Positions 7,302 to 15,792 of a stretch of 64,000 nt of DNA are shown piece by piece (positions within the stretch are counted from its first letter, which is position 1; each line of letters opens with the position of its first letter). Under the pieces are notes generated by a model that was not told the origin of the DNA, made no database searches, and was given only the letters and a program-made list of their open reading frames with translations. Where the stretch lies: assembly GCF_016907455.1 (NCBI RefSeq), contig NZ_JAFBCB010000001.1, forward strand, positions 992,001-1,056,000, written 5' to 3'. The DNA comes from Brachybacterium muris. GTDB lineage: Bacteria; Actinomycetota; Actinomycetes; Actinomycetales; Dermabacteraceae. A program made the translations under genes and the position numbers.

Positions 7302-9128
7302 TCAGCTGCTCCAGGCCTCCCACAGCCGGGCGTACACGCCGTCGAGTGCCACGAGGTGCTCGTGCGGGCCCTGCTCGACCACGCGGCCCTCTGCCATCAC
7401 CAGGATGCGGTCGGCCTCCTTGGCCTGGGAGAGCCGGTGCGCCACGATCACCGTGGTGCGGCCGGCGGCCACCGCCAGCGCCGCCCGCTCCAGCACCCGG
7501 GCGCCGGAGGAGCCCTCGTCGGCCGTGGCCTCGTCCAGCACCAGCACGGCCGGGTCCTGCAGGGCGATGCGGGCCAGTGCCAGCTGCTGGGACTGCTCGG
7601 CGCTGAGCCGCTCGCCCTTCTCGCCCACCTCCGTGTCCAGGCCCTTGGGCAGGCGCTCGGCCCACGCATCGGCCTCCACGGTGCGCAGCGCCGCCCACAG
7701 TTCCTCCTCGGTGGCGAGGGGGCGGGCCAGCTTCAGGTCCTCCGCGAGGGTGCCGCGGAACACGTGCACGTCCTGGCTCACGATCGAGGCGTGCGAGCGC
7801 ACGGCCTCGATGTCGGCCCGCGCCAGATCCGCCCCGCCGTGGAGCACCCGCCCGTGACGGGGGGTGAGGGTGCCGGTGATGATCGAGGCCAAGGTGGACT
7901 TGCCGGCACCGGAGGCGCCCACCAGGGCCACCGTCTCCCCGGCGGCTATGTCCAGGTCGATCGGGTGCAGCACCACCCGCTCCTGACCGTCCTCGTCGGT
8001 GGTGTAGGAGTGGGAGACCTGCTCCAGGCGGATCGAGGCGTCCTGCGGGACCTGGGGCCCCGGGGAGGCCGCCGGGTCGATCGAGGTGATCACCCCGACC
8101 ATGCGTGACAGGCTCGCCCCGGCGCTCTGGACGTCGTCGAGGTTGAAGATGAACGCCAGCATCGGCCAGAACAGGCTCACCAGGTAGATCGCGGCCGCGG
8201 TGACCAGGCCCAGCGGGGCGCCCGCCTGGTGCACCATCGCGAAGCCGATCACCATCACCGACAGCAGCGCGATCGACTCCGGGATGTTGATCAGCGCCAC
8301 CATCTTCCCCACCAGGCTCATCACCCGCATGTTCAGCACCGCGGCGGTCTCCGACAGCACCGCCACGTGGCGGGTCTCGCGGCGCTCGATGCCGTAGGCG
8401 TTGACGGTGGGGATGCCGTGGATGGCGGAGAGCAGTCCCTGGGCGCGGGCGCCCATCGCCACTCGCTCCTTGCGGTACAGCGGGGCGGTGCGACGCAGGT
8501 ACCAGCGGGCCGCCAGCACGTACATCGGCACGATCACCACGACCATCAGCAGCAGGTAGGGCGAGAGGGTGGCCATCCCGGCCAGGGTCACCACCACCAG
8601 GAAGCCCAGCTGGATCAGGTTGGGCACCAGGTTGTTCACGGCCCGCGCGGCCACGTCCACGTCGTCCGCGACCCGGGAGAGGGCATCGCCGATGCCCGTC
8701 TGCTCCATGGACTGCGCCGGCAGGTCCAGGGCGCGGTCGATCACGTCCTCGCGCATCCCGGCCAGGATCCGCTGTCCCAGCGAGGAGATCATCGTCCAGC
8801 CCACCGCCATCAGCACGGCCTGGACCGCGCCGACGGCGACGATCTGCGCCCCGAGCGTCCACACGGCGGCGGAGGTGCCACCGGAGTCGACCACGTCCAC
8901 CGCCGCACCGATCAGGCGTGGCAGGATCGCCGCAGCGACAGCGCTGCCGATGGTGATCAGCAGGGTGAGGAGCGTGAACCAGCGGTGCTCACCGAGGCGC
9001 GCCAGCATGAAGCGCGCTGCCTGGCCGCCGCTGGCGATCGGCAGCAATTGGGCGTGCTCGTCCAGCTGCCGCTGGGCGGTGGTGTCATCGCCCAGGACCT
9101 CCTCGACGGAGCGGTTCCAGTCGATCAT
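7302..9128 (-). CDS. Half-ABC exporter, subunit with intact Walker motifs
   Basis: The product has 608 residues: a type I exporter membrane domain (about 50-340, six helices) followed by an ATPase domain. Walker A (GASGAGKST), Walker B with catalytic Glu (VLVLDEATAD) and the switch His (VIVAHRLS) are intact. The ABC signature is degenerate (LSAEQ instead of LSGGQ). It complements the partner at 10606-12426, which has a normal signature but no Walker A. The start at 9128 (MIDWN) is just inside the left boundary of the IS110-family element, with TGAGC preceding ATG. Before the insertion the two genes would have been separated by about 2 bp. The substrate is unknown. Confidence 0.92.
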   Translation of the reverse strand: MIDWNRSVEEVLGDDTTAQRQLDEHAQLLPIASGGQAARFMLARLGEHRWFTLLTLLITIGSAVAAAILPRLIGAAVDVVDSGGTSAAVWTLGAQIVAVGAVQAVLMAVGWTMISSLGQRILAGMREDVIDRALDLPAQSMEQTGIGDALSRVADDVDVAARAVNNLVPNLIQLGFLVVVTLAGMATLSPYLLLMVVVIVPMYVLAARWYLRRTAPLYRKERVAMGARAQGLLSAIHGIPTVNAYGIERRETRHVAVLSETAAVLNMRVMSLVGKMVALINIPESIALLSVMVIGFAMVHQAGAPLGLVTAAAIYLVSLFWPMLAFIFNLDDVQSAGASLSRMVGVITSIDPAASPGPQVPQDASIRLEQVSHSYTTDEDGQERVVLHPIDLDIAAGETVALVGASGAGKSTLASIITGTLTPRHGRVLHGGADLARADIEAVRSHASIVSQDVHVFRGTLAEDLKLARPLATEEELWAALRTVEADAWAERLPKGLDTEVGEKGERLSAEQSQQLALARIALQDPAVLVLDEATADEGSSGARVLERAALAVAAGRTTVIVAHRLSQAKEADRILVMAEGRVVEQGPHEHLVALDGVYARLWEAWSS

Positions 9129-9146
9129 GCTCACTGGTGCACCATC

Positions 9147-9367
9147 CTTAGTGCGGCCTTGTTCGGTAAGGTCGTGACCACTCGGTCCCGGTGGGTGCAC
9201 GGCCATTTGTGCGTGCCGTTCGACGGCCACGATGAGTTCTGCCGGCCCCGCCGGGCCGAGGCCATCTGAACGGCGTCAGGAACATGCCCCTTTGAGGGCC
9301 GAGCAGTGAGCTTCCGGCAGATGACCTCCACCAAGTGGTGCTCCTTCGATGAACCTGGAGTACGCGC
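9147..9367 (+). ncRNA. Candidate bridge RNA region of the IS110 element
   Basis: This 221-bp leader between the left end and the transposase ATG contains no credible reading frame. It is rich in short inverted repeats (for example GGCC blocks at about 9200-9230). In characterised IS110 elements this segment encodes a structured bridge RNA whose loops pair with target and donor DNA. The leader contains GGTGCAC at 9194-9200, the same heptamer as in the target (ggtgcaccatc) at the left junction, which could be part of a target guide. The assignment is by position and family; the fold was not computed. Confidence 0.5.
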
Positions 9368-10588
9368 ATGTATGTCGGATGGGACTGGGGCAATACCACC
9401 CATGCTGTCGCTGTGATCGATGACCAGGGCCAGGTGATCGACCGCTGGCCCTGCCCCCACACCGAGGACGGGATTCGAGCCACCCTGGCCCGCCTGGCCA
9501 GCCACGGCCCTCCGGCTAGGCTGCCGGTCGCGATCGAGACCACCCGCGGGCTGGTGATCGACCGTCTCCTGACCGCCGGGCATCCCGTGGTCCCGGTCCA
9601 TCCCAACGCGTTCAACGCCGTCCGTCCCCGCTGGGGCGCTGCCCGCGCCAAGGACGACCCCGGCGACGCGTTCAAGCTCGCCGACTACCTCCGCACCGAC
9701 GGGCACCGCCTGCGGACCCTGCGCCCGACCGAGCAGGCGACCCTCGAGCTGCAAGCGCTGGTCCGGGCCCGCGAGGACCAGGTCACCGCCCGCGTGGCCG
9801 CGACCAACCAGCTCGCCGCCCTGCTGGCCGAGCACTGGCCCGGCGCCGGGGTGGTGTTCGCCCGCCTGGACTCCGATATCGCCCTGGCCTTCTGCGACAG
9901 GTTCCCCACCCCAGCCTCGGCCAAGCACCTGGCCCCGGCCAGAATGCGGGACTGGCTCGCCCGGCAGCACTACTCCGGCCGCGTCGACCCCGCTGCCCTG
10001 GTGGCCAGGCTTCGTGGGGCCCCCGCGCCTGCCTCGCGGCTCGGTGAGGAGACGATCACCGCGCTGGTTCGCACACAGGTCCAGGTCATCCGGGCCCTCA
10101 GAACAGCGATCGATGACCTTGAAGCCCAGATCGAGACGGCTCTGGCCGCCCATTCCTGGGCAGCGTTGATCCAGCCCCTGCCCCGGGTGGGGATCGTCAA
10201 CCTCGCCCAGATCATCGGGGAGATCGGACCGTTGCTCGAACACGCCTCCAACGCTGACCAGCTCGCCGCCGAGGCAGGCGTCGTGCCCGTCACCCGCGCC
10301 TCGGGTAAATCCCACGCGGTCGTGTTCCGCTACGCCACCAACCGGCGGGCCCGCCAAGCCCTGGTCCGCTGGGCAGACAACTCCCGCCACGCCTCGCCCT
10401 GGGCGAAGAACATTTACGAGACCGCACGCGCCCAGGGCAAACGCCATGCCCATGCCGTGCGGATCCTGGCCCGGGCCTGGCTGCGGATCATCTACGCCTG
10501 CTGGCGCGACGGCACCTGCTACGACCCCGCCACCCACCAAGCCCACAGAACCGACAGAACACACAAAACCACCGCTCTCGCGGCCTAG
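9368..10588 (+). CDS. IS110-family transposase (DEDD recombinase)
   Basis: The product has 406 residues. The N-terminal RuvC-like DEDD domain begins with VGWDWG (first Asp at about residue 5) and includes ARAKDDPGDAFKLADYL around residues 95-112. The C-terminal Transposase_20 domain contains PLPRVGIVNLAQII and PVTRASGKSH, with the conserved serine of the catalytic region. Both expected domains are full length with no frameshift, so the enzyme looks functional. It would catalyse RNA-guided recombination of the element if the upstream leader encodes a bridge RNA. Confidence 0.95.
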   Translation: MYVGWDWGNTTHAVAVIDDQGQVIDRWPCPHTEDGIRATLARLASHGPPARLPVAIETTRGLVIDRLLTAGHPVVPVHPNAFNAVRPRWGAARAKDDPGDAFKLADYLRTDGHRLRTLRPTEQATLELQALVRAREDQVTARVAATNQLAALLAEHWPGAGVVFARLDSDIALAFCDRFPTPASAKHLAPARMRDWLARQHYSGRVDPAALVARLRGAPAPASRLGEETITALVRTQVQVIRALRTAIDDLEAQIETALAAHSWAALIQPLPRVGIVNLAQIIGEIGPLLEHASNADQLAAEAGVVPVTRASGKSHAVVFRYATNRRARQALVRWADNSRHASPWAKNIYETARAQGKRHAHAVRILARAWLRIIYACWRDGTCYDPATHQAHRTDRTHKTTALAA

Positions 10589-10591
10589 AGG

Positions 10592-10620
10592 TTGACTCAG
10601 GGAACTCATCGCTGCACCAT
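10592..10620 (+). promoter_or_regulatory. Possible promoter formed at the IS110 right end and junction
   Basis: TTGACT (10592-10597) is followed after 17 bp by CACCAT (10615-10620), which lies in the 9-bp repeat shared by both ends. In a circular form of the element the same -35 and -10 would be joined and point into the non-coding leader. This arrangement is described for IS110 relatives, where junction formation switches on the bridge RNA. The -10 match is modest. Confidence 0.35.
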
Positions 10621-12426
10621 CTCCCGGTAGTCCTCGAGGTCCATCAGCTCGGCGTGGTCGCCCTCGGCGACGATCCGCCCGGAGCGCAGGTACACCACCC
10701 GGTCGGCGTGGCGCAGCAGCGCCGGGGCCCGGGTGACGATCAGGGTGGCCCGGTCGGTGCGGCGGCGTGCCGCCACCAGCGCCTCGGCGATGTGCTGCTC
10801 GGTCACCGCGTCGACCGCGGTGGTGGGGTCCTGCAGCACCAGCACGGGCGGGTCGGCCGCGACGGAGCGGGCCAGCGCGATGCGCTGACGCTGCCCGCCG
10901 GAGAGGTTCGAGCCACGGTCCAGGATCCGGGTGTCGTAGCCCTCGGGCAGGATTCGCAGCAGGTCACCGGCACCGGCGGCATGCAGGGCGGCATCAGCCC
11001 AGGCGTCGTCGGAGCCGTCGGTGGCCACCGTGTCGGGTGCGCGGGTGGCCAGCTGCTCACGCAGGGTGCCGTCGAACAGGTCCACCACGTGCGGCTCCAC
11101 CAGCAGATCAGCGCGCAGCTGCATCCGCTCCTGCGGCGTGATCGGGCGCTCGCCCACGCGGGCCCCGCCGTCGGTGCGGCCGGAGACCGTCTCCACCAGG
11201 GCGTCGGCATCGCGCACATCCGCGCAGGCCACCGCCATCACGCTGCCGTCGGGGACGGAGAGGTCCACGCCGGCCAGGGGGCCGGTGCCCACCGCGTCCA
11301 GGTGCAGCCCGCCGGCACCGCCGCGGCGCAGCCGGGCGCCGCCGGGCCCGTCACCGCGGTCGTCGCGCTGGGTGGTGAGGCGCTCCAGGGTGAGCTCCTC
11401 GTCGTCCACGGTGCGGCCCAGGTCGCCCAGCAGGTCGCGCACACGGCGGGCGGAGGTGGACATGCCGGCCCACCACACGGGGGCCCCGGACAGGCCCTGC
11501 AGCATGCCCATCACGGTGCGGGCCACGCCCACCACGGCGATCAGCACCCCGATGGAGAGGTCACCGGCCAGGGTGCGCTGGGCGGCGATCACCACCACGG
11601 CGGCCAGCATCAGGCCGGTCACCAGGGTGGTGAGTCCGCTGGAGATGCCGGAGTAGCGGGCGTTGACCAGGGCTGCTTCGAGGGCCACCCGGGAGCGGCG
11701 GCGGTACACGGCGCGGGCGCGGGACTGCACACCCAGCCCCTGCAGCACGCGCAGGCCGTGCACCAGGTCGGTGGCGGTGGCGGCGGCCTCGGCGGCCTGG
11801 GACTGCTGGTCGTCGTAGCGCTTGGACAGGGTCGGGGTGATCACCCGGATCACCAGCACCATCACCACGATGCCCAGCAGCATGGCCAGGCCCAGCCACA
11901 CGTCCAGCACCGTCAGCCAGACGGTGGCGCCGAGCACCACCAGCAGGGACGGCACCACCCAGGGCAGCATGTCCAGCACGTCCGAGGCCTTGTCGGCATC
12001 GGAGGTGGCGATGGAGAGCACTTCGCCGGCGGGCCGGTCGATCCGGCGGGAGCGGGGGTCCAGCACCGCGCCGGTCATCGCCACGCGCAGGCGGTGCCTC
12101 TCCAGCATGCAGGCCTTCTGGGAGGCCAGGAAGGTGAGGATCCAGAACACGGCACCCACCAGGCGCAGCGCCACCACGGCGAGGGCGCCCAGGATCGTGA
12201 CGCGCAGGTTACCGGCCACGATGCCGTGGTCGATCACCAGGCCCAGACCGATCGGGACCAGCATCTCGATGCCCTCGGAGATCGCCGCCAAGGGCAGCAC
12301 CCAGGCCAGCATCCCCGTGTGGGCGCGCACGATGGACCGCAGCACGCCGGGGCGCGGCGCGTCGGCGGTCGAGGCAGTGGTCGGGGCAGGCGCCGCTGCG
12401 GCGGAGGAGGGGACGGGGTCGGGCAC
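10606..12426 (-). CDS. Half-ABC exporter, subunit with degenerate ATP-binding motifs
   Basis: The product has about 606 residues from a GTG at 12426, followed by a Pro/Ala-rich leader, a six-helix exporter membrane domain (about 35-320) and an ATPase-like domain. The signature LSGGQRQRIALAR is perfect. Walker A is absent (the position reads VACADVRDADAL), Walker B is altered (VLVLQDPTT), and the switch His is replaced (IVTRAPA). This is the degenerate half of a heterodimeric exporter, with the gene at 7302-9128 as partner. Its last two codons and TGA stop (10606-10608) are provided by the inserted IS110 element. The original ending probably read Met-Val-His-Gln-stop. The GTG start is plausible but not certain. 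Confidence 0.9.
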   Translation of the reverse strand: MPDPVPSSAAAAPAPTTASTADAPRPGVLRSIVRAHTGMLAWVLPLAAISEGIEMLVPIGLGLVIDHGIVAGNLRVTILGALAVVALRLVGAVFWILTFLASQKACMLERHRLRVAMTGAVLDPRSRRIDRPAGEVLSIATSDADKASDVLDMLPWVVPSLLVVLGATVWLTVLDVWLGLAMLLGIVVMVLVIRVITPTLSKRYDDQQSQAAEAAATATDLVHGLRVLQGLGVQSRARAVYRRRSRVALEAALVNARYSGISSGLTTLVTGLMLAAVVVIAAQRTLAGDLSIGVLIAVVGVARTVMGMLQGLSGAPVWWAGMSTSARRVRDLLGDLGRTVDDEELTLERLTTQRDDRGDGPGGARLRRGGAGGLHLDAVGTGPLAGVDLSVPDGSVMAVACADVRDADALVETVSGRTDGGARVGERPITPQERMQLRADLLVEPHVVDLFDGTLREQLATRAPDTVATDGSDDAWADAALHAAGAGDLLRILPEGYDTRILDRGSNLSGGQRQRIALARSVAADPPVLVLQDPTTAVDAVTEQHIAEALVAARRRTDRATLIVTRAPALLRHADRVVYLRSGRIVAEGDHAELMDLEDYREMVQR

Positions 12427-12567
12427 CTGTCGATCCAACCCCGCGGGGGTGCGTCGCCGCAATCGAATATGCAGCCCGGGCGGTGTCGACCCGGTCACCT
12501 GGCCCGTCGGCCCCGGGCCGGTGGCAGAATGAGAGTGACCACCCCCGAGGAGAGGACCCCGCGCGTG

Positions 12568-13194
12568 AGCACCCGCACCGTCGAACTGTTCGTCGATCCC
12601 GCCTGCCCCTTCGCCTGGATGACCAGCCGTTGGCTGCTGCAGGCCGCGCAGGTGCGCGAGGTCACCCCGCGCTTCCGCGTCATGTCCCTGGCCGTGCTGA
12701 ACGAGGGCCGGGACCTGGATCCCGACTACCGCCGCGGCATCGACGACTCCTGGGGCGCTGCCCGCCTCGCCGTCGAGATCGCCCGCACCGAGGGCGATGA
12801 GGCCTTCTCCCGCTGGTACACCGCCTGGGGCGAGCGCTTCCATGTGGGTGACCAGAAGGGCGATCGGCGGGCCACCGCCACTGCGGCCCTCGAGGACGCG
12901 GGGCTGCCTGCCGCCCTGATCGATGCCTACGACCGCACGGAGGGCGATGAGGTGGAGCAGGCCCTGCGCGCCTCCCACGCCGAGGCCATCGACAAGGTGG
13001 GCGACGACGTGGGCACCCCGGTGATCTCCTTCGGCGAGGGCACCGAGGGGACTGCTTATTTCGGCCCCGTGGTGTCGCCGGCACCCAAGGGGGAGGCGGC
13101 CGGCCGCCTGCTGGACGGTCTGGAGGCCCTGGCCGGTGTGCAGGGCTTCTACGAGCTCAAGCGCAGCCGCACCGGCGGCATCGACCTCAGCTGA
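12568..13194 (+). CDS. Rv2466c-like mycothiol-dependent thioredoxin-fold oxidoreductase
   Basis: The product has 208 residues with a DsbA-like thioredoxin fold. The N-terminal DPACPFAWMTSRW closely matches the active-site region of mycobacterial Rv2466c, a mycothiol-dependent reductase. The CXXC motif is reduced to Cys-Pro-Phe-Ala, so only the nucleophilic cysteine (Cys14) is left and a monothiol mechanism with mycothiol is likely. A GTG start at 12568 is chosen because GAGGAGAG precedes it; the upstream ATG at 12529 lacks such a site. It heads a compact operon with rpiB, a DNA glycosylase and a hydrolase. Confidence 0.85.
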   Translation, partial: STRTVELFVDPACPFAWMTSRWLLQAAQVREVTPRFRVMSLAVLNEGRDLDPDYRRGIDDSWGAARLAVEIARTEGDEAFSRWYTAWGERFHVGDQKGDRRATATAALEDAGLPAALIDAYDRTEGDEVEQALRASHAEAIDKVGDDVGTPVISFGEGTEGTAYFGPVVSPAPKGEAAGRLLDGLEALAGVQGFYELKRSRTGGIDLS

Positions 13195-13221
13195 GTGACC
13201 GAGAGACCCAGAGACGGAGTG

Positions 13222-13683
13222 ATGAGCATGCATGTCCACATCGGCACCGACCACGCCGGCTTCGAGCTGAAGAACCGACTGGTGGCCTCGCTGCGGTCCA
13301 AGGGCCACGAGGTCACCGACCACGGTGCCCACGAGTACGACGCCTTGGACGACTACCCGCCGTTCTGCATCGCCGTGGGTGAGGCCGTGGTGGCCCAGCC
13401 CGGTTCGCTGGGAATCGTGATCGGCGGCTCCGGCAACGGTGAGCAGATCGCCGCCAACAAGGTGAAGGGCGTGCGCGCGGCCTTGGTGTGGAACGAGGAC
13501 ACCGCGAAGCTGGCCCGCCAGCACAACGACGCCAACGTGATCTCCGTGGGCGCCCGCCAGCACACCGAGGAGGAGCTGGAGGACCTGATCGACCTGTTCC
13601 TGGCCGAGCCCTTCAGCGACGAGGAGCGGCACTCGCGGCGCATCGCCCTGATCGCCGAATACGAGACCACCCGCGCTCGCTGA
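13222..13683 (+). CDS. rpiB: Ribose-5-phosphate isomerase B
   Basis: The product has 153 residues, the normal length for RpiB. It interconverts ribose 5-phosphate and ribulose 5-phosphate in the non-oxidative pentose phosphate pathway. The N-terminus (HIGTDHAGFELK) carries the phosphate/sugar-binding residues. GGSGNGEQIAANKVKG is the active-site segment; it has Glu where enterobacterial enzymes have the catalytic Cys, as in the Mycobacterium tuberculosis enzyme. The gene lies 27 bp after the reductase gene. Its TGA stop overlaps the ATG of the next gene (TGATG). Confidence 0.95.
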   Translation: MSMHVHIGTDHAGFELKNRLVASLRSKGHEVTDHGAHEYDALDDYPPFCIAVGEAVVAQPGSLGIVIGGSGNGEQIAANKVKGVRAALVWNEDTAKLARQHNDANVISVGARQHTEEELEDLIDLFLAEPFSDEERHSRRIALIAEYETTRAR

Positions 13684-14747
13684 TGCCCGAGGGGCATACC
13701 GTCCACCGGCTGGCCGCGGCCTTCCGCGACGGCCTGGTGGGCGGCCCGGTGCGCACCTCCAGCCCGCAGGGGCGCTTCACGGAGGCCGCGCAGATCGACC
13801 GGATGGTGCTGCTGGGCGCCGAGGCCGTGGGCAAGCACCTGTTCCTCGCCTTCGCCCCGAGCGACGACGTGGACCTCGACGCGCCGGTGGTGCGGTGGGT
13901 GCACGTGCACCTGGGCCTGTACGGCTCGTGGACCTTCGCCGGTGAGCCCGGCTTCGCGGTGCTGCATGCCATCGGCGCGCCCCGGGTGCGGGTGGGGGAG
14001 CAGGAGAGCGCCCTGCCCGAACCCGACGGCGACGATGATGATGGCGACGGGCGCGGGGCGGGGACGGCCGACTGGCGTTACCTGCTGCCGCGGCCCACGA
14101 CCCGGTTGCGCATCCAGGGGCCCCGCGGGCTCGCCGACCTCACCGGCCCCACCGCCTGCGAACTGCTGGACGGCGCTGGCCGGCAGGCGATCATCGACCG
14201 GCTGGGCCCGGACCCGCTGCGCGAGGACGCCGACCCCGAGAGGTTCGTGCGCCGCGTGCTCGCCTCACGCTCCCCGATCGCTACGCTGCTGATGAACCAG
14301 CAAGTGGTGGCAGGGATCGGCAACATCTACCGGGCCGAGCTGCTGTTCCGAGCACGCCTGGACCCCTTCGTACCCGGCACGGAGCTGGGTCGCGGACTGG
14401 TGGAGGGGATCTGGGAGGACCTGGTGGAGCTGATGCGATACGGCGCACGCACCGGTCGCATCGTCACCACGCAGCCGGAGCACCGACTGCTGGATGCGCG
14501 GATCATGGAGCGCACCCGGCAGAACGGGGACGACGACCCCACCGTGGTGCCGCGCGAGCAGTCCTTCTACGTGTACCACCGGCACACCCTTCCCTGCCGC
14601 CTGTGCGGCACCGAGGTGCGATCGCAGGAACTGGCCGGGCGCACCGTCTACTGGTGCCCCGGCTGCCAGAAGGTGCGCAGCCGCAAGGCGGCCTGGATCG
14701 GACAGCATCCCGCCGCACCCTGGGCGCTGGAGACTGGGGATGATTGA
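13683..14747 (+). CDS. Fpg/Nei-family DNA glycosylase/AP lyase
   Basis: The product has 354 residues. It excises oxidised bases and cleaves at the abasic site. After Met removal the N-terminal Pro-Glu-Gly (MPEGHTVHR) provides the catalytic Pro1 and Glu2. A Lys lies in VGKHLFLAF, the helix-two-turn-helix segment contains NQQVVAGIGNIYRAE, and the C-terminal zinc finger has two CxxC pairs (CRLCG and CPGC). The MPEGHTVHR start and the acidic insert near residues 115-125 point to the Nei (endonuclease VIII) branch. It overlaps rpiB by 1 bp and the next gene by 8 bp, so it is translationally coupled. Confidence 0.93.
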   Translation: MPEGHTVHRLAAAFRDGLVGGPVRTSSPQGRFTEAAQIDRMVLLGAEAVGKHLFLAFAPSDDVDLDAPVVRWVHVHLGLYGSWTFAGEPGFAVLHAIGAPRVRVGEQESALPEPDGDDDDGDGRGAGTADWRYLLPRPTTRLRIQGPRGLADLTGPTACELLDGAGRQAIIDRLGPDPLREDADPERFVRRVLASRSPIATLLMNQQVVAGIGNIYRAELLFRARLDPFVPGTELGRGLVEGIWEDLVELMRYGARTGRIVTTQPEHRLLDARIMERTRQNGDDDPTVVPREQSFYVYHRHTLPCRLCGTEVRSQELAGRTVYWCPGCQKVRSRKAAWIGQHPAAPWALETGDD

Positions 14748-15792
14748 GCGGCCCCACAGGGACGAGCAGCCGCCGCTCGCTCCCCTGCTCGAGCAGGGGG
14801 CACTGACCGCGGCCGACGGGCACGAGCTGGTCTACGAGCTCTCCGGCACGCGCGGCGGTGTGCCTGCGCTGTACCTGCACGGCGGCCCCGGCGGGCTGCT
14901 GATGCCGGGCTACCGGCGGAAGGTCCCCGCTGATCGCACCCTATTGGTGGGCCTGCTGCAGCGCCGCATCGGCCCGGGAGGGCTCACCGGCCAGACCACG
15001 ACGAACCTGGTGACCGACATCGAACAGCTGCGGGAGCACCTGGGGATCGAGACCTGGATCGTGCAGGGCGTCTCCTGGGGCAGCACCCTGGCGCTCGCCT
15101 ACGCACAAACACATCCCGAGCGGGTGCGGGCCGTGGTGCTTTTCGCGGTCACCACCACCGGCCGCTGGGAGGTGGACTGGATCACGGAGGGCGTGGGGGC
15201 GGTGTACCCCGAGGCATGGGATGCGCTCGCGAGCCGTGCCGAGCAGCGCACGGGCTTCCGGCGCGGTGGGTCCGGGTTCGGGCACGCCGCGGGGTCACCG
15301 CGACTGGTGGAGGCCTACCGCGACATGCTCGCCGATTCCGATCCGCAACGCGTGCGGGAGGCCGCGGCCGCCTGGATGAGCTGGGAGGACGCCCACATCG
15401 GGATCGGCCTGCCCGCAGGCGCCCCGGCGCCCGCGATGCGTACCGTCGATCAGCTGACCGAGGCCGATGTGGAGTTCGCGCGCCTGGTCACCCACTACTG
15501 GTCCTACGACGGCTTCGTGGCCGACTGGGCAGTGCGCTGGGGTGCCGAGCCCGGCAGCGGACTGCTGGGGGGCATGCACCGCCTGGCAGGGATCCCCGGG
15601 GTGCTGATCCATGGGAGGCGCGACGTCTCCGGCCCGGTGCGCACCCCGTGCCTGGTGCACCGGGCGTGGCCCGGCAGCACCCTTCAGGTCGTCGAGGGCG
15701 AGGGCCACGGCGGACCGGAGATGGTGCGACTGTGGTGCGAGGCGATGGACCAGCTCACTCGCCCGGGTTGCGCTCCTTCAGGGAGGCGCTGA
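14740..15792 (+). CDS. Alpha/beta hydrolase, prolyl aminopeptidase-like
   Basis: The product has 350 residues with an alpha/beta-hydrolase fold. The oxyanion motif HGGPGG, nucleophile elbow GVSWGS, acidic residue in HGRRD and histidine in EGHGG are all present, so the Ser-Asp-His triad is complete. Length and order match proline iminopeptidases. The conserved DQRGxGRS loop after strand beta-4 reads LQRRIGPG, with the Asp and a Gly lost, so substrate range or activity may differ from classical enzymes. It is the last gene of the operon and overlaps a convergent tspO gene by 38 bp. Confidence 0.85.
   Translation: MIERPHRDEQPPLAPLLEQGALTAADGHELVYELSGTRGGVPALYLHGGPGGLLMPGYRRKVPADRTLLVGLLQRRIGPGGLTGQTTTNLVTDIEQLREHLGIETWIVQGVSWGSTLALAYAQTHPERVRAVVLFAVTTTGRWEVDWITEGVGAVYPEAWDALASRAEQRTGFRRGGSGFGHAAGSPRLVEAYRDMLADSDPQRVREAAAAWMSWEDAHIGIGLPAGAPAPAMRTVDQLTEADVEFARLVTHYWSYDGFVADWAVRWGAEPGSGLLGGMHRLAGIPGVLIHGRRDVSGPVRTPCLVHRAWPGSTLQVVEGEGHGGPEMVRLWCEAMDQLTRPGCAPSGRR

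Larger units (their letters stand above)
9138..10612 (+). mobile_element. IS110-family insertion sequence between two ABC exporter genes
   Basis: The element is about 1.47 kb with a single DEDD-type transposase gene. The long non-coding part lies upstream of the transposase (about 220 bp) and the downstream end is very short (about 20-25 bp), as in the IS110 group rather than the IS1111 group. No terminal inverted repeats are seen. The 9-bp sequence TGCACCATC occurs at both junctions (9138-9146 and 10613-10621). One copy belonged to the original target, where the upstream ABC gene would have read GATGGTGCA. Exact ends are uncertain within this repeat. The transposase strand is opposite to the ABC operon. 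Confidence 0.85.

Noticed and set aside
10606-13632. A 1008-codon open frame on the minus strand reaching far upstream of the ABC exporter subunit
   Set aside because: The part above 12426 is antisense to the reductase and rpiB genes and has no protein-like motif; the ABC gene starts at or near 12426.
13488-14747. A longer start for the Nei-type glycosylase
   Set aside because: Fpg/Nei enzymes need Pro1-Glu2 at the mature N-terminus, which fixes the start at 13683.
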